Assembly (NCBI RefSeq): GCF_963678635.1
Contig: NC_087064.1
Span: forward strand, 68,810,123-68,874,122
Source of the DNA: Symsagittifera roscoffensis
Taxonomy: Eukaryota > Xenacoelomorpha > Acoela > Convolutidae
Reading direction: 5' to 3'
Length of the DNA: 64,000 bases
Positions 35,101 through 39,794 of the stretch are shown here, piece after piece (the first letter of the stretch is position 1; each line of letters begins with the position of its first letter). A program made the position numbers and the translations under genes. Under the pieces are notes generated by a model. That model saw only the letters and a program-made list of their open reading frames with translations, ran no database searches and had not been told where the DNA came from.

Positions 35101-38100
35101 ACCTACTCCAAAATTTAATTTTGGTGCTTTTGCGATTCCGTCAACATAAGTACGCCGTCTCCGCGGATATAGAGGGTATGTTCCTCCAGGTAGGAGTCCT
35201 TGCCCGCGATCAAATTTCGCTCCGTTTTTTGTGGCGGGAGGATACCACTTCCGATGTGGTAGTTCATCAGTACACTCGCCATATATTCGGCGCACGGGAT
35301 TCGCCTACGTGCGCCAATTTCGCGTTGCGAAAAACAGCAACTGATAATATGTCCACATACCCTGAGGCCGCCTCAGTCGTAAATGAAAAATTTTACATGG
35401 ACGATTATTTGGATTCATTCGAGAACGTTACCCAAGCAATTAAAACTAGTCGCGATTTGGTTTCCTTACTAAAATTGGGAGGATTTAATTTGACTAAATT
35501 TGTCAGTAATGCTGATGAAATCACTTCAGCAATGAACCCCGAGGAATCCGAAACCTCATCTTCACCCATCAAGGAAATTTGTAACGGTGCCGAACAATCA
35601 TCACACGTCTTAGGTCTTAGGTGGGACCATGTGAAAGACACATTGGTTGTTAGCAGAGGCGTGGATCGTCCTCTCGATAAAGCAATAACTCAACGAACCG
35701 TCTTGAGTTTCGTCTCTTCTGTGTTTGACCCTGTTGGGTTAGTAGCTCCATACACAGTTAGGGCCCGTCTTTTACTGAAAGATATTTGGAAAATCAGTGG
35801 TCAAAGTTGGGACGACGAATTGCCAGAAGACATAAGAGATAAGTTTCTCGAGTGGCACTCCGGTCTCCCTCTCTTAGGGCAATTGACTATTCCCCGTTGT
35901 TACTTCACAGAGCTTGTTGATCAAATTGAGCTCCACATGTTCAATGATAGCTCGCAGGACGTTTTCTGTGCTGTTGGATTTTTGCGTGCGCGACTCGCGA
36001 GCTCGCATAAAACTCAAATATCCTTCATCTTTGATAAAGCTCGCGTTGCGCCCATGAAAGCGCTATCTATACCGAAGCTAGAGCTTCAAGCTGCTCTGCT
36101 CGCCACACGACTAAAAGATGATATACTGACCGCCCTTACCGTCTCTATTAATCATGTCTTTATGTGGACAGATAGTACAACAGTTTTGCAGTGGCTAAAC
36201 TCCACTGAAAAATTACCTGTATTCGTCGCTAATCGTGTCGGCGAAATCCTCCAGTCGACCACTATTGATGAGTGGCACCATGTTCTGAGCGGCGATAATC
36301 CAGCTGATACCGGTACGCGGGGGATTTCTTCGGAAGCCCTCAGGGATAGCAGCTGGGTTATTGGTCCGAGCCTTCTCAGGACTACTGATTGGCCGTTTAT
36401 ACCCGACGAACGTGTAATCAATAAAATTCGTTTGAAGGGTCCTTCTTGTGATGTTGATAATTGCTTGGAGACATCATCTTCCTTCGTCACCGATGTCACA
36501 TCAATCAAACATCCCGAACACGGGTTCAATTGGGAAAGGTTCAGTTCCTTTACAAGATATAAACGAGTAGTCGCTTTTATGTTGAGGGTGTTGCCTTCAC
36601 ATAAGCATTTTCGTGGTAAAGACTTACGAATCACCGACCCTACTGAACTTGATATTGCAGAAAGCAAACTGATTCATCTTGCTCAGATGGAATCCTTTCC
36701 CGTTGAGTTAAAAACACTCACCGCTGGCAAACCTATTAAGAATAGTAGTAAAATTGCCACATACTCGCCATTTATCGGTCCCGCTGGAATCATTCGTTCC
36801 ACCGGACGGATTGTGCGCTTAGTGGATACCGAGTTTGATACTAAGCACCCAATAATACTCGACGCCCGACATACCTTAGTTCGTTTGTTGGCCCGCAGCC
36901 TCCACCATAAGCATTTTCATCAAGGATTAGATTACATGCGCTCCGTTTTAAATATGAAATATGCAATACTTGGGTTGCGTCGACTACTTCGGTCTATCGA
37001 AAATCAATGTGTGACATGCCGTAAACGCAAAGCAAGCACCATCCAGCCAATTATGTCCGATTTACCGGTCGAACGTCTCGGATACAAGCAACCACCCTTC
37101 AATCATACGAGTGTGGATTACTTTGGACCGCTTTACGTTCCGGTTCGCAGAAGCACGGAAAAAAGATGGGGATTTCTTTTTACTTGCCTCACCACCAGGG
37201 CTGTACACCTTGAGATTGTACCGTCTCTGGACACCAGTTCGTGTGTCATGGGCATTGAACGGTTCGTTGCGCGCCGTGGTACGCCAAGCACAATCTGGTC
37301 GGATAATGGCACGAACTTCGTTGGTGCGGAAAAGGAATTACTTGCCTGCATCAAGAGCTGGAATGGCATGGCTCCGACCATTTTTGCACACAAAAGTGTT
37401 ACTTGGAAATTTAACCCGCCAGGCGCACCCCATCATGGCGGCTCCTGGGAACGCCTCGTCCGAAGCGTGAAGCGCGTGCTGTACGATATCCTAGGCAGTA
37501 GGCGAGTCACTGAAGAGGTGTTAGGAACAACACTCTGCTTAGTTGAACAGGCTTTGAATTCAAGGCCAATCACTCCCGTTAGTACCGATTCACGTGAGTT
37601 AGAAGCGTTAAACCCAAACCATTTTTTGCTTGGACAACATGCCACAAGCTTTCCTTCGCTTTTACCCGGGGAGCACTTCGATCACAAGAAAAGGTACGTG
37701 CGAGCGCAGTCATATGCTAACGCGATTTGGTCTCGTTGGCTTCGAGAATATGTTCCCTCGCTGAATAAGCGTGTCAAGTGGCACACTCATTCTGACTTCA
37801 CTCTTAAAACAGGCGATCTCGTGTGGGTGATTGAGCCCGATAGTCCGCGTGGGTACTACCCTCTCGCCCGAATCGTCAAGCTAAACTACGGACAGGACGG
37901 TTGCGCCCGATCCGCCCTTGTCAGGACCGCAACCCGTGAAGTCACGCGGCCGACCGTTAAGCTCGCTCCGGTTCTTCCTTCTTCAGGGGGGGAGGATGTT
38001 GCAATGCAAATGTAGAATAAAACAAGTATAGATGCATATAAAATAAGCTCAGTTGGCCGAGTGGCCTAAGCTACCATAACGCCGATTATATAGGTTAACA

Positions 38101-39794
38101 GTTGACGTAGGTTCGAGTCCCCCACCTGCCCATGTATTAATATACTAAAAACGGGGGTTACATCCTATTTTAACTGTTTTTTGGTTCTAATTCGGTTCAG
38201 CCTTGATTAAGGTTGACCGCCAAAAAGAGCAATTTGTCTCAAGGACATTACCGACCGGTTCTTGTGGCTAACTTGCACCAATTTGTTTATTGAAACTGTT
38301 GAAGCGTTGAAATTATGAACATGAGTTATGTGAGTTTTTGGCTTATTTATAAATTATTGACAATGAATGTCCGTATTGCCGAGAATACGAGTTAAATATT
38401 ATTTTCCGAGCCGTTTTATCTAGTTTACGGAGATTGAGCGCACAGGATGAATGAGCCCTATTATCTAAATATTGGGCTCCTAATTGGGCGCCATTTTTCC
38501 GTGATAACTAGGAAACCAATGGTACTAAAAATTGGGCTCATTCAGACTCTTTTACTGGAAAAATTTATGCAAAAATTTCGGCTCTGGTTCACATTCCTCT
38601 TTTCTGAAATTCCGGATCCCAAATTTGTCGCCAAATATGCAAATTTTCTAGTAAAAAATTTTACTTGAATACGTGTACTTACAAAAAAAAACAAAAAAAC
38701 TACTTGAATAACAAAACCTGACAACAATGTGAGGCTTCTGCCTGACATTATTATCTATATCAAACCTTGTATTCTTTCAGATAATCTGTCAAAATTTCTG
38801 TTCTGGTGAAGTAAAAAAAACTGTTCTCTTCACCTGTAAAGAGTGCCAAAAGCAGAGCCACTAGAGTGACCATAGGAGTCAGCAGAGGTGCCAGTGGAAT
38901 GTAAGGTCTGGCTCTTTTATGCAGATACAGCACCAGGAAAGTGGCCACGTAGAAAGCCAGTGAGGAGTGCCCGGATGGAAACGAAAGTCTGGCGTCCCGT
39001 ATGGCTGCTGGATCCCCGGTGCAGACGTCGTGTAGGATGTAGGAGCCCCCTGAGGGCGAGGAGGAGCAGTTAACTAGATCCCAGTTGGGTTCGCACACAC
39101 TTAGAAAGTGGGGTCTCAATCTTCCTAGTCAAAAACGGGAATCATGTCATAACGTGTATTTACGCGTTCATGCTTCCGGGTGAGGCGCAGAAATTACTCA
39201 GCGCAGAAATTGGATTTTCCCCAAAAAATAGAATTTAGCAACTTCAAGTAATAAGCATAACTGCACGTATGTCAGTCCTTTCTATTGTGGATAAGTTGTC
39301 TTAAACAAATTTATGAATGTTGGGCAATTGATCTTAGACAAGTCCATTGGAAAAAGCAAATCGAAAGTAGCACATGAAAATGAGATATCTAGATTGTGAA
39401 AACATTTTGAAATGGCGTGAAAGTTACGTTGTTTGAAATAACTCCAGTAAAAAAGCAGAGAGAGTCAATCACGTATCGAATCGCTATGATGTAATCTAAA
39501 ACTCCCCTTTTGTGCACCATAATCTATTAAAAAGCTACCCTTCTATCATAAGAAGTGTGCATGTATGCTTCTACAAAAAGCGCATATTGATAAACTATAT
39601 TTGGAAGTATGCTTTGATTTAACTTTTTTTTTCTAAAATTGATTTTACCTTACCAATGGTGAATTTTCCGAGGTCAGTGATTGTCATGCAGAGCACTCCT
39701 CCGAACAGGAAGGGAAGGCTGCAGTGGACCAGGGATCCGAAGAACAGTCCAGAGCGCCAGAGGAGTCGCCTCAACCACCCAAATCCAGACAAAC
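19934..39794 (-). CDS. PLPP: phospholipid (lipid) phosphate phosphatase, LPP/PLPP (wunen-like), 3' portion
   Basis: Integral-membrane PAP2-family phosphatase that dephosphorylates phosphatidate, lysophosphatidate or sphingosine-1-phosphate at the outer face of membranes (family knowledge). Exons in transcript order are 39794-39654, 39124-38834 and 20142-19934; every junction is phase 1 and frames agree. All three catalytic signatures are present: C1 KFTIGRLRP, split over the first junction; C2 FPSGHSS; and C3 SRVSDNKHHPSD, in the last exon, which ends in an acidic tail (SSSESSDEE). The exons with the first two membrane helices are not visible upstream of 39794 and may lie in the gap at 42668 or beyond. 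The intron before C3 is 18.7 kb because a BEL/Pao element sits in it in antisense orientation, so the active-site histidine and aspartate of C3 depend on splicing across the element. Confidence 0.88.
20842..21561. mobile_element. Tc1/mariner-like foldback miniature element
   Basis: Flanked by TA on both sides (20840-20841 and 21562-21563). Both ends read CAGTGCTG inward and the arms, about 250-300 bp each, are inverted copies of one another (GAATTAACCGGACAAA at the left against the inverse of TTTGTCCGGATAATTT at the right; both contain AAAAATAGGTCATT inward). A 169-codon minus-strand ORF at 21324-21833 is largely right arm and is not treated as a gene. The class assignment is from the TA duplication and end sequence only. 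Confidence 0.65.
22521..22525. repeat. target-site duplication, left (GGATG)
   Basis: GGATG immediately precedes the 5' LTR and recurs immediately after the 3' LTR at 38445-38449. Five-base duplications are usual for BEL/Pao integrases. Confidence 0.93.
22566..22572 (+). promoter_or_regulatory. TATA box of the BEL 5' LTR
   Basis: TATAAAA only 40 bp into the LTR. A start site 25-30 bp downstream would fall inside the tRNA-like segment, so U3 would be very short and the transcript would begin with tRNA-like sequence. The same box in the 3' LTR is at 38037-38043. Confidence 0.55.
22576..22660 (+). other. tRNA-like segment with Pol III A and B boxes inside the LTR
   Basis: TGGCCGAGTGG at 22583-22593 fits the A box and GGTTCGAGTCC at 22639-22649 fits the B-box consensus exactly; the 45-nt spacing is that of a class II (Leu/Ser-type) tRNA gene. 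The acceptor ends do not pair and the T stem is poor, so a functional tRNA is unlikely. The second copy is at 38047-38131. Confidence 0.6.
22977..22994 (+). promoter_or_regulatory. primer binding site of the BEL element
   Basis: TGGCGCCCCACAAGGGAC begins three bases after the LTR end. The first eight bases (TGGCGCCC) and last five (GGGAC) equal the classic lysine-tRNA primer site, with mismatches between, so a lysine-type tRNA 3' end is the likeliest primer; identity is not certain. Confidence 0.7.
23414..23512 (+). repeat. minisatellite in BEL leader
   Basis: Four units based on GTAAGCCGACAGACGAGGAG start near 23414, 23443, 23466 and 23490, with small length differences and a CAGACAGACG variant in the third. 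Confidence 0.75.
24087..24165 (+). promoter_or_regulatory. leader stem-loop 1
   Basis: Outer stem ATCAGGCAAAT (24087-24097) pairs perfectly with ATTTGCCTGAT (24155-24165). After a 3x2 internal loop, GTTGAGTT (24101-24108) pairs with AACTTAAC (24145-24152) using one G-U pair. The 36-nt apical loop contains TTTCATCCTCAGGTTT and GTGTGTTGTTGG. Confidence 0.65.
24288..24366 (+). promoter_or_regulatory. leader stem-loop 2
   Basis: ATTAAGT (24288-24294) pairs with ACTTAAT (24360-24366) and GTTGAACTC (24302-24310) with GAGTTCAAC (24345-24353). The 34-nt apical loop is almost the same as loop 1, while the stems differ from stem-loop 1 on both arms and still pair. The upstream flank TTAAGTGGTCRGGTA is also shared with stem-loop 1. 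Confidence 0.65.
24425..25069 (+). CDS. extra ORF upstream of gag (ORF0), possible SGNH/GDSL-like hydrolase fold
   Basis: 214 codons from the first ATG; the open frame extends 31 codons further upstream without another ATG. The protein starts with a hydrophobic strand and MVFILGASS, reminiscent of the GDS nucleophile block of SGNH hydrolases. It continues with NDLVIWHDAINNS, comparable to the block III strand with its asparagine, then a strand ICAIVYCRR and the segment GILVLNVVKDFIS, and EKYKELH where the last histidine block would be; the usual aspartate three residues before that histidine is absent. The C-terminus is very basic (RKKRNRLPLKARKAIRNR). GDSL-type esterase ORFs are known in other retroelements, for example some CR1 LINEs and rotifer LTR elements. 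BEL/Pao elements normally have only one gag-pol ORF. Function here is inference; the ORF lies outside the 6155-bp duplication and is single copy. Confidence 0.6.
   Translation: MVFILGASSLDHALRKLPAPSQKRVKDTCFTKPGLSLNFNARDSQKTIQYYLHHYLSHRNDLVIWHDAINNSISRHRSNNNRKLSSEQLVNLLLRYRTNICAIVYCRRNGTEDIEESLGSTGILVLNVVKDFISKRKAKDQVLIEKYKELHQSPSLELKTLLLLRRYSANLHILKTRKKRNRLPLKARKAIRNRLQVEALRRQVPPSCKLMLIY
25163..28921 (+). CDS. BEL gag-protease (copy 1), running into RT until a frame break
   Basis: 1252 codons from ATG at 25163, 93 bp after ORF0. Order: N-terminal helical region; Ser/Lys-rich linker; coiled coil at about residues 182-253; long Pro/Ser/Thr-rich section; DUF1759-like gag domain near 590-690 (LAQFDGNPLNWHEWFGQF); two knuckles, CVLCKGSHALWNC and CFACLNGNHSFRQC; A17/DUF1758-type aspartic protease with catalytic LCDSAST near residue 944; then the start of RT (EWYLPHHPVVNP). 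The frame stops at TAA 28919-28921 inside RT, whose continuation is in the -1 frame. The same break occurs at 35074-35076 in copy 2, so it predates the duplication. An upstream in-frame extension to 25109 lacks ATG and is not used. Confidence 0.88.
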   Translation: MDEKFQSKICKLFETRLNLENELLKGHSLLLEYIENNSRTTKIDNAVYKCKIALEKAVDVNEQLIRLAGKTENPEKIIAQQDLWLKKVTEMNDKVMHEAQSYKMSLVPSSFPAAGITGSKGSLQQTRSETSSRSHKTSVSAARVSENRSKVSNQSKDSRKLDSHKSDKSASTHHTSTVRTMSSSEKRHELALVKRRHEELERQYQVSLRLKEQENRLKFEQSQLELEQLAENHKKQLIEMELKAFELEDSSSEVSEKVAESNLTGVSQPISKVATDRTNDWVDSVSSQAPPDVASAPGLQAFTRVPISSGPTTSALLAHAIHTSNSHNHEHTALSDPGIHSYGHRAMPQFGSASRLPLQASVSFPASVPFPVNNMHSSAHMSPPSAVPLQTMSSNITNGSFAIAQPESLPVPMLPAQPGSGFVSLSPAFAGGGFSSSGVNPTPVFFSAPNCHAAPVQTQHNLPFVPHTVSPSINDYYTSDANLWRLAATTPIVTPAQCCNAGNIFSNVTTVVPSCNTAAPYTSGGTVYFNTPPVHPQHVPHFVNQTNTGYQPVNEDYAPSPAYPNQGCSSDRPLSARELAELLMHSSKDHLPEWKLAQFDGNPLNWHEWFGQFKSTVDSAVLTDDTKLTYLKTLVTGKAKTAIAEFSYSGVMYKDALATLQRKFGQPHAIVGAHLGKLNTFPPLKMHNSENVISFSSAISGLVAVFKSLSFNDDLKSVNLLNQAVSKLSPNLKEAWSMHTVRHNWQRPTLLDFNNWLKEKAEGHERLRLLSSKAKNEEPVKPKTTKIFAANSQVTSKAQDKSQDKSKFPPCVLCKGSHALWNCAVFKEKNATQRAKYVAEQKLCFACLNGNHSFRQCSRAKKCPKPECDSTHNVLLHGAERIFPRKENSNVSNKAGTNKSKENTNTSTHAAVSDVLDIESSKGLLPTATLGVSSDVTSLLTLVLCDSASTHSWVSSSLVNRLGLVGEPVNLSISGFNSTTVVETQRVKFTVSSEPNNSDFVFSLCAYVKDSIRIGSELINTADLQNKYPQLAPIKPIQYTYEDVEVIIGQDYYHAVRPIEFILGDDKNSPCSVRLPIGWVLSGPLPPSGNSTSSCFKCVVEDSSLTDQIKSWYELESYGAFKQVDARSAADKHALSILNSETVHNGERYIVPMLWIDSNVSLPNNYYSSLAQFKSLERWLSKDPELRERYAETIREDIRKGYVVTVEPHDPRKCSDREWYLPHHPVVNPNKPGKVRRVLNGASRHISFTAHP
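25205..31359 (+). repeat. 6155-bp internal tandem duplication of BEL, unit 1
   Basis: Runs from gag codon 15 to the integrase core (…RRVTE). The same sequence restarts at 31360. The 5' border (TTCGAAACCCGT), the 3' border (CACTGAAGAGG) and the joint (CACTGAAACCCGT) share GAA. Confidence 0.93.
28933..35076 (+). CDS. fused ORF: BEL pol copy 1 (truncated integrase) joined in frame to gag-protease copy 2
   Basis: 2047 codons open between stops. The first ~809 codons are pol: RT with SADIEGMF (residue 27) and YMDD (103-106); RNase H with FGDSS, LELQAA and WTDST; and integrase with the HHCC zinc domain (HKHFHQG...CVTCRK), VDYFGP, SDNGTNF and GGSWERLVRSVKR. At 31360 the integrase is cut before its C-terminal domain and the frame passes directly into gag at codon 15 (TRLNLENELLKG), giving a second coiled coil, gag domain, knuckles and protease up to the RT frame break. 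There is no ATG at the pol start; translation would need readthrough or frameshift from gag copy 1. The 6155-bp period is 2 modulo 3, which offsets the frame difference between gag and pol. Confidence 0.85.
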   Translation: MVGPDLLQNLILVLLRFRQHKYAVSADIEGMFLQVGVLARDQISLRFLWREDTTSDVVVHQYTRHIFGARDSPTCANFALRKTATDNMSTYPEAASVVNEKFYMDDYLDSFENVTQAIKTSRDLVSLLKLGGFNLTKFVSNADEITSAMNPEESETSSSPIKEICNGAEQSSHVLGLRWDHVKDTLVVSRGVDRPLDKAITQRTVLSFVSSVFDPVGLVAPYTVRARLLLKDIWKISGQSWDDELPEDIRDKFLEWHSGLPLLGQLTIPRCYFTELVDQIELHMFGDSSQDVFCAVGFLRARLASSHKTQISFIFDKARVAPMKALSIPKLELQAALLATRLKDDILTALTVSINHVFMWTDSTTVLQWLNSTEKLPVFVANRVGEILESTTIDEWHHVLSGDNPADTGTRGISSEALRDSSWVIGPSILRTTDWPFIPDERVINKISLKGPSCDVDNCLETSSSFVTDVTSIKHPEHGFNWERFSSFTRYKRVVAFMLRVLPSHKHFRGKDLRITDPTELDIAESKLIHLAQMESFPVELKTLTAGKPIKNSSKIATYSPFIGPAGIIRSTGRIVRLVDTEFDTKHPIILDARHTLVRLLARSLHHKHFHQGLDYMRSVLNMKYAILGLRRLLRSIENQCVTCRKRKASTIQPIMSDLPVERLGYKQPPFNHTGVDYFGPLYVPVRRSTEKRWGFLFTCLTTRAVHLEIVPSLDTSSCVMGIERFVARRGTPSTIWSDNGTNFVGAEKELLACIKSWNGMAPTIFAHKSVTWKFNPPGAPHHGGSWERLVRSVKRVLYDILGSRRVTETRLNLENELLKGHSLLLEYIEINSRTTKIDNAVYKCKIALEQAVDVNEQLIRLAGKTENPEKIIAQQDLWLKKVTEMNDKVMHEAQSYKMSLVPSSFPAAGITGSKGSLQQTRSETSSRSHKTSVSAARVSENRSKVSNQSKDSRKLDSHKSDKSASTHHTSTVRTMSSSEKRHELALVKRRHEELERQYQVSLRLKEQENRLKFEQSQLELEQLAENHKKQLIEMELKAFELEDSSSEVSEKVAESNLTGVSQPISKVATNRTNDWVDSVSSQAPPDVASAPGLQAFTRVPISSGPTTSALLAHAIHTSNSHNHEHTALSDPGIHNYGHRAMPQFGSASRLPLQASVSFPASVPFPVNNMHSSAHMSPPSAVPLQTMSSNITNGSFAIAQPESLPVPMLPAQPGSGFVSLSPAFAGGGFSSSGVNPTPVFFSAPNCHAAPVQTQHNLPFVPHTVSPSINDYYTSDANLWRLAATTPIVTPAQCCNAGNIFSNVTTVVPSCNTAAPYTSGGTVYFNTPPVHPQHVPHFVNQTNTGYQPVNEDYAPSPAYPNQGCSSDRPLSARELAELLMHSSKDHLPEWKLAQFDGNPLNWHEWFGQFKSTVDSAVLTDDTKLTYLKTLVTGKAKTAIAEFSYSGVMYKDALATLQRKFGQPHAIVGAHLGKLNTFPPLKMHNSENVISFSSAISGLVAVFKSLSFNDDLKSVNLLNQAVSKLSPNLKEAWSMHTVRHNWQRPTLLDFNNWLKEKAEGHERLRLLSSKAKNEEPVKPKTTKVFAANSQVTSKAQDKSQDKSKFPPCVLCKGSHALWNCAVFKEKNATQRAKYVAEQKLCFACLNSNHSFRQCSRAKKCPKPECDSTHNVLLHGAERIFPRKENSNVSNKAGTNKSKENTNTSTHAAVSDVLDIESSKGLLPIATLGVSSDVTSLLTLVLCDSASTHSWVSSSLVNRLGLVGEPVNLSISGFNSTTVVETQRVKFTVSSEPNNSDFVFSLCAYVKDSIRIGSELINTADLQNKYPQLAPIKPIQYTYEDVEVIIGQDYYHAVRPIEFILGDDKNSPCSVRLPIGWVLSGPLPPSGNSTSSCFKCVVEDSSLTDQIKSWYELESYGAFKQVDARSAADKHALSILNSETVHNGERYIVPMLWIDSNVSLPNNYYSSLAQFKSSERRLSKDPELRERYAETIREDIRKGYVVTVEPHDPRKRSDREWYLPHHPVVNPNKPGKVCRVLNGASRHISFTAHP
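31360..37514 (+). repeat. 6155-bp internal tandem duplication of BEL, unit 2
   Basis: Second unit, nearly identical to 25205-31359. By eye at least fifteen amino-acid differences separate the units, such as LNGNH/LNSNH in the second knuckle, HMFGDSS/HMFNDSS in RNase H and HTGVDYFG/HTSVDYFG in integrase. Only this unit continues into the complete integrase C-terminus. Confidence 0.93.
35088..38015 (+). CDS. BEL pol copy 2: RT, RNase H, complete integrase
   Basis: 975 codons, same domain order as copy 1 but continuing through the integrase C-terminal DUF5641-like domain (LKTGDLVWVIEPDSPRGYYP) to TAG at 38013-38015, 19 bp inside the 3' LTR. RT has YMDD, RNase H keeps its first aspartate but reads FNDSS instead of FGDSS, and integrase reads TSVDYFGP instead of TGVDYFGP. 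The frame is separated from the preceding gag-protease by the same -1 break as in copy 1. Confidence 0.88.
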   Translation: MVGPDLLQNLILVLLRFRQHKYAVSADIEGMFLQVGVLARDQISLRFLWREDTTSDVVVHQYTRHIFGARDSPTCANFALRKTATDNMSTYPEAASVVNEKFYMDDYLDSFENVTQAIKTSRDLVSLLKLGGFNLTKFVSNADEITSAMNPEESETSSSPIKEICNGAEQSSHVLGLRWDHVKDTLVVSRGVDRPLDKAITQRTVLSFVSSVFDPVGLVAPYTVRARLLLKDIWKISGQSWDDELPEDIRDKFLEWHSGLPLLGQLTIPRCYFTELVDQIELHMFNDSSQDVFCAVGFLRARLASSHKTQISFIFDKARVAPMKALSIPKLELQAALLATRLKDDILTALTVSINHVFMWTDSTTVLQWLNSTEKLPVFVANRVGEILQSTTIDEWHHVLSGDNPADTGTRGISSEALRDSSWVIGPSLLRTTDWPFIPDERVINKIRLKGPSCDVDNCLETSSSFVTDVTSIKHPEHGFNWERFSSFTRYKRVVAFMLRVLPSHKHFRGKDLRITDPTELDIAESKLIHLAQMESFPVELKTLTAGKPIKNSSKIATYSPFIGPAGIIRSTGRIVRLVDTEFDTKHPIILDARHTLVRLLARSLHHKHFHQGLDYMRSVLNMKYAILGLRRLLRSIENQCVTCRKRKASTIQPIMSDLPVERLGYKQPPFNHTSVDYFGPLYVPVRRSTEKRWGFLFTCLTTRAVHLEIVPSLDTSSCVMGIERFVARRGTPSTIWSDNGTNFVGAEKELLACIKSWNGMAPTIFAHKSVTWKFNPPGAPHHGGSWERLVRSVKRVLYDILGSRRVTEEVLGTTLCLVEQALNSRPITPVSTDSRELEALNPNHFLLGQHATSFPSLLPGEHFDHKKRYVRAQSYANAIWSRWLREYVPSLNKRVKWHTHSDFTLKTGDLVWVIEPDSPRGYYPLARIVKLNYGQDGCARSALVRTATREVTRPTVKLAPVLPSSGGEDVAMQM
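37986..37996 (+). promoter_or_regulatory. polypurine tract of the BEL element
   Basis: GGGGGGGAGGA directly precedes the 3' LTR and overlaps the end of pol. It is the expected plus-strand primer. Confidence 0.85.
37997..38444 (+). repeat. BEL/Pao 3' LTR
   Basis: 448 bp, one difference from the 5' LTR (A at 38271 for G at 22800). Contains the TATA box (38037-38043) and tRNA-like segment (38047-38131). Confidence 0.95.
38445..38449. repeat. target-site duplication, right (GGATG)
   Basis: GGATG, identical to 22521-22525; host intron sequence continues with AATGAGCCC. Confidence 0.93.
38834..39124 (-). CDS. PLPP: PLPP-like exon with C2 motif
   Basis: Acceptor GACTAG at 39130-39125 and donor ACAG|GTGAAG after 38834. 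Encodes the end of C1 (RLRPHF), an extracellular loop with cysteines (VCEPNW, VNCSSSP, HDVCTG), C2 (RLSFPSGHSSLAFYVATF) and two membrane helices. Confidence 0.9.
39125..39653 (-). other. intron of PLPP-like gene
   Basis: Donor ATTG|GTAAGG at 39653 and acceptor AG at 39126-39125 on the minus strand. No internal feature recognised. Confidence 0.75.
39654..39794 (-). CDS. PLPP: PLPP-like exon with start of C1 motif
   Basis: Acceptor ATTTTCAG at 39802-39795. Encodes GFGWLRRLLWRSG, a membrane helix (FFGSLVHCSLPFLFGG) and TDLGKFTIG, the first part of KX6RP. It enters in phase 1. No exon that would precede it was found between here and the gap. Confidence 0.85.

Larger units (their letters stand above)
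22526..38444 (+). mobile_element. BEL/Pao LTR retrotransposon, 15.9 kb, internally duplicated
   Basis: Complete element: 448-bp LTRs (TG...CA), primer site, long leader, extra ORF, gag-protease, reverse transcriptase, RNase H, integrase and polypurine tract. Domain order PR-RT-RH-IN, the CCHC-like knuckle pair, an A17-type protease and a DUF1758/1759-like gag are typical of BEL/Pao, a metazoan clade. The LTRs differ at one site (G at 22800, A at 38271), so insertion is recent. Two 6155-bp direct repeats (25205-31359 and 31360-37514) make the interior nearly twice the normal length. Reading frames are open apart from a frame break inside RT, present in both copies. Confidence 0.93.
20143..38833 (-). 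other. 18.7-kb intron of PLPP-like gene hosting the BEL/Pao element
   Basis: Donor ACAG|GTGAAG at 38833-38832 and acceptor at 20144-20143 on the minus strand. About 15.9 kb of it is the BEL/Pao insertion; the remaining ~2.75 kb (20143-22520 and 38450-38833) is AT-rich with one TA-flanked foldback element at 20842-21561. Confidence 0.85.
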
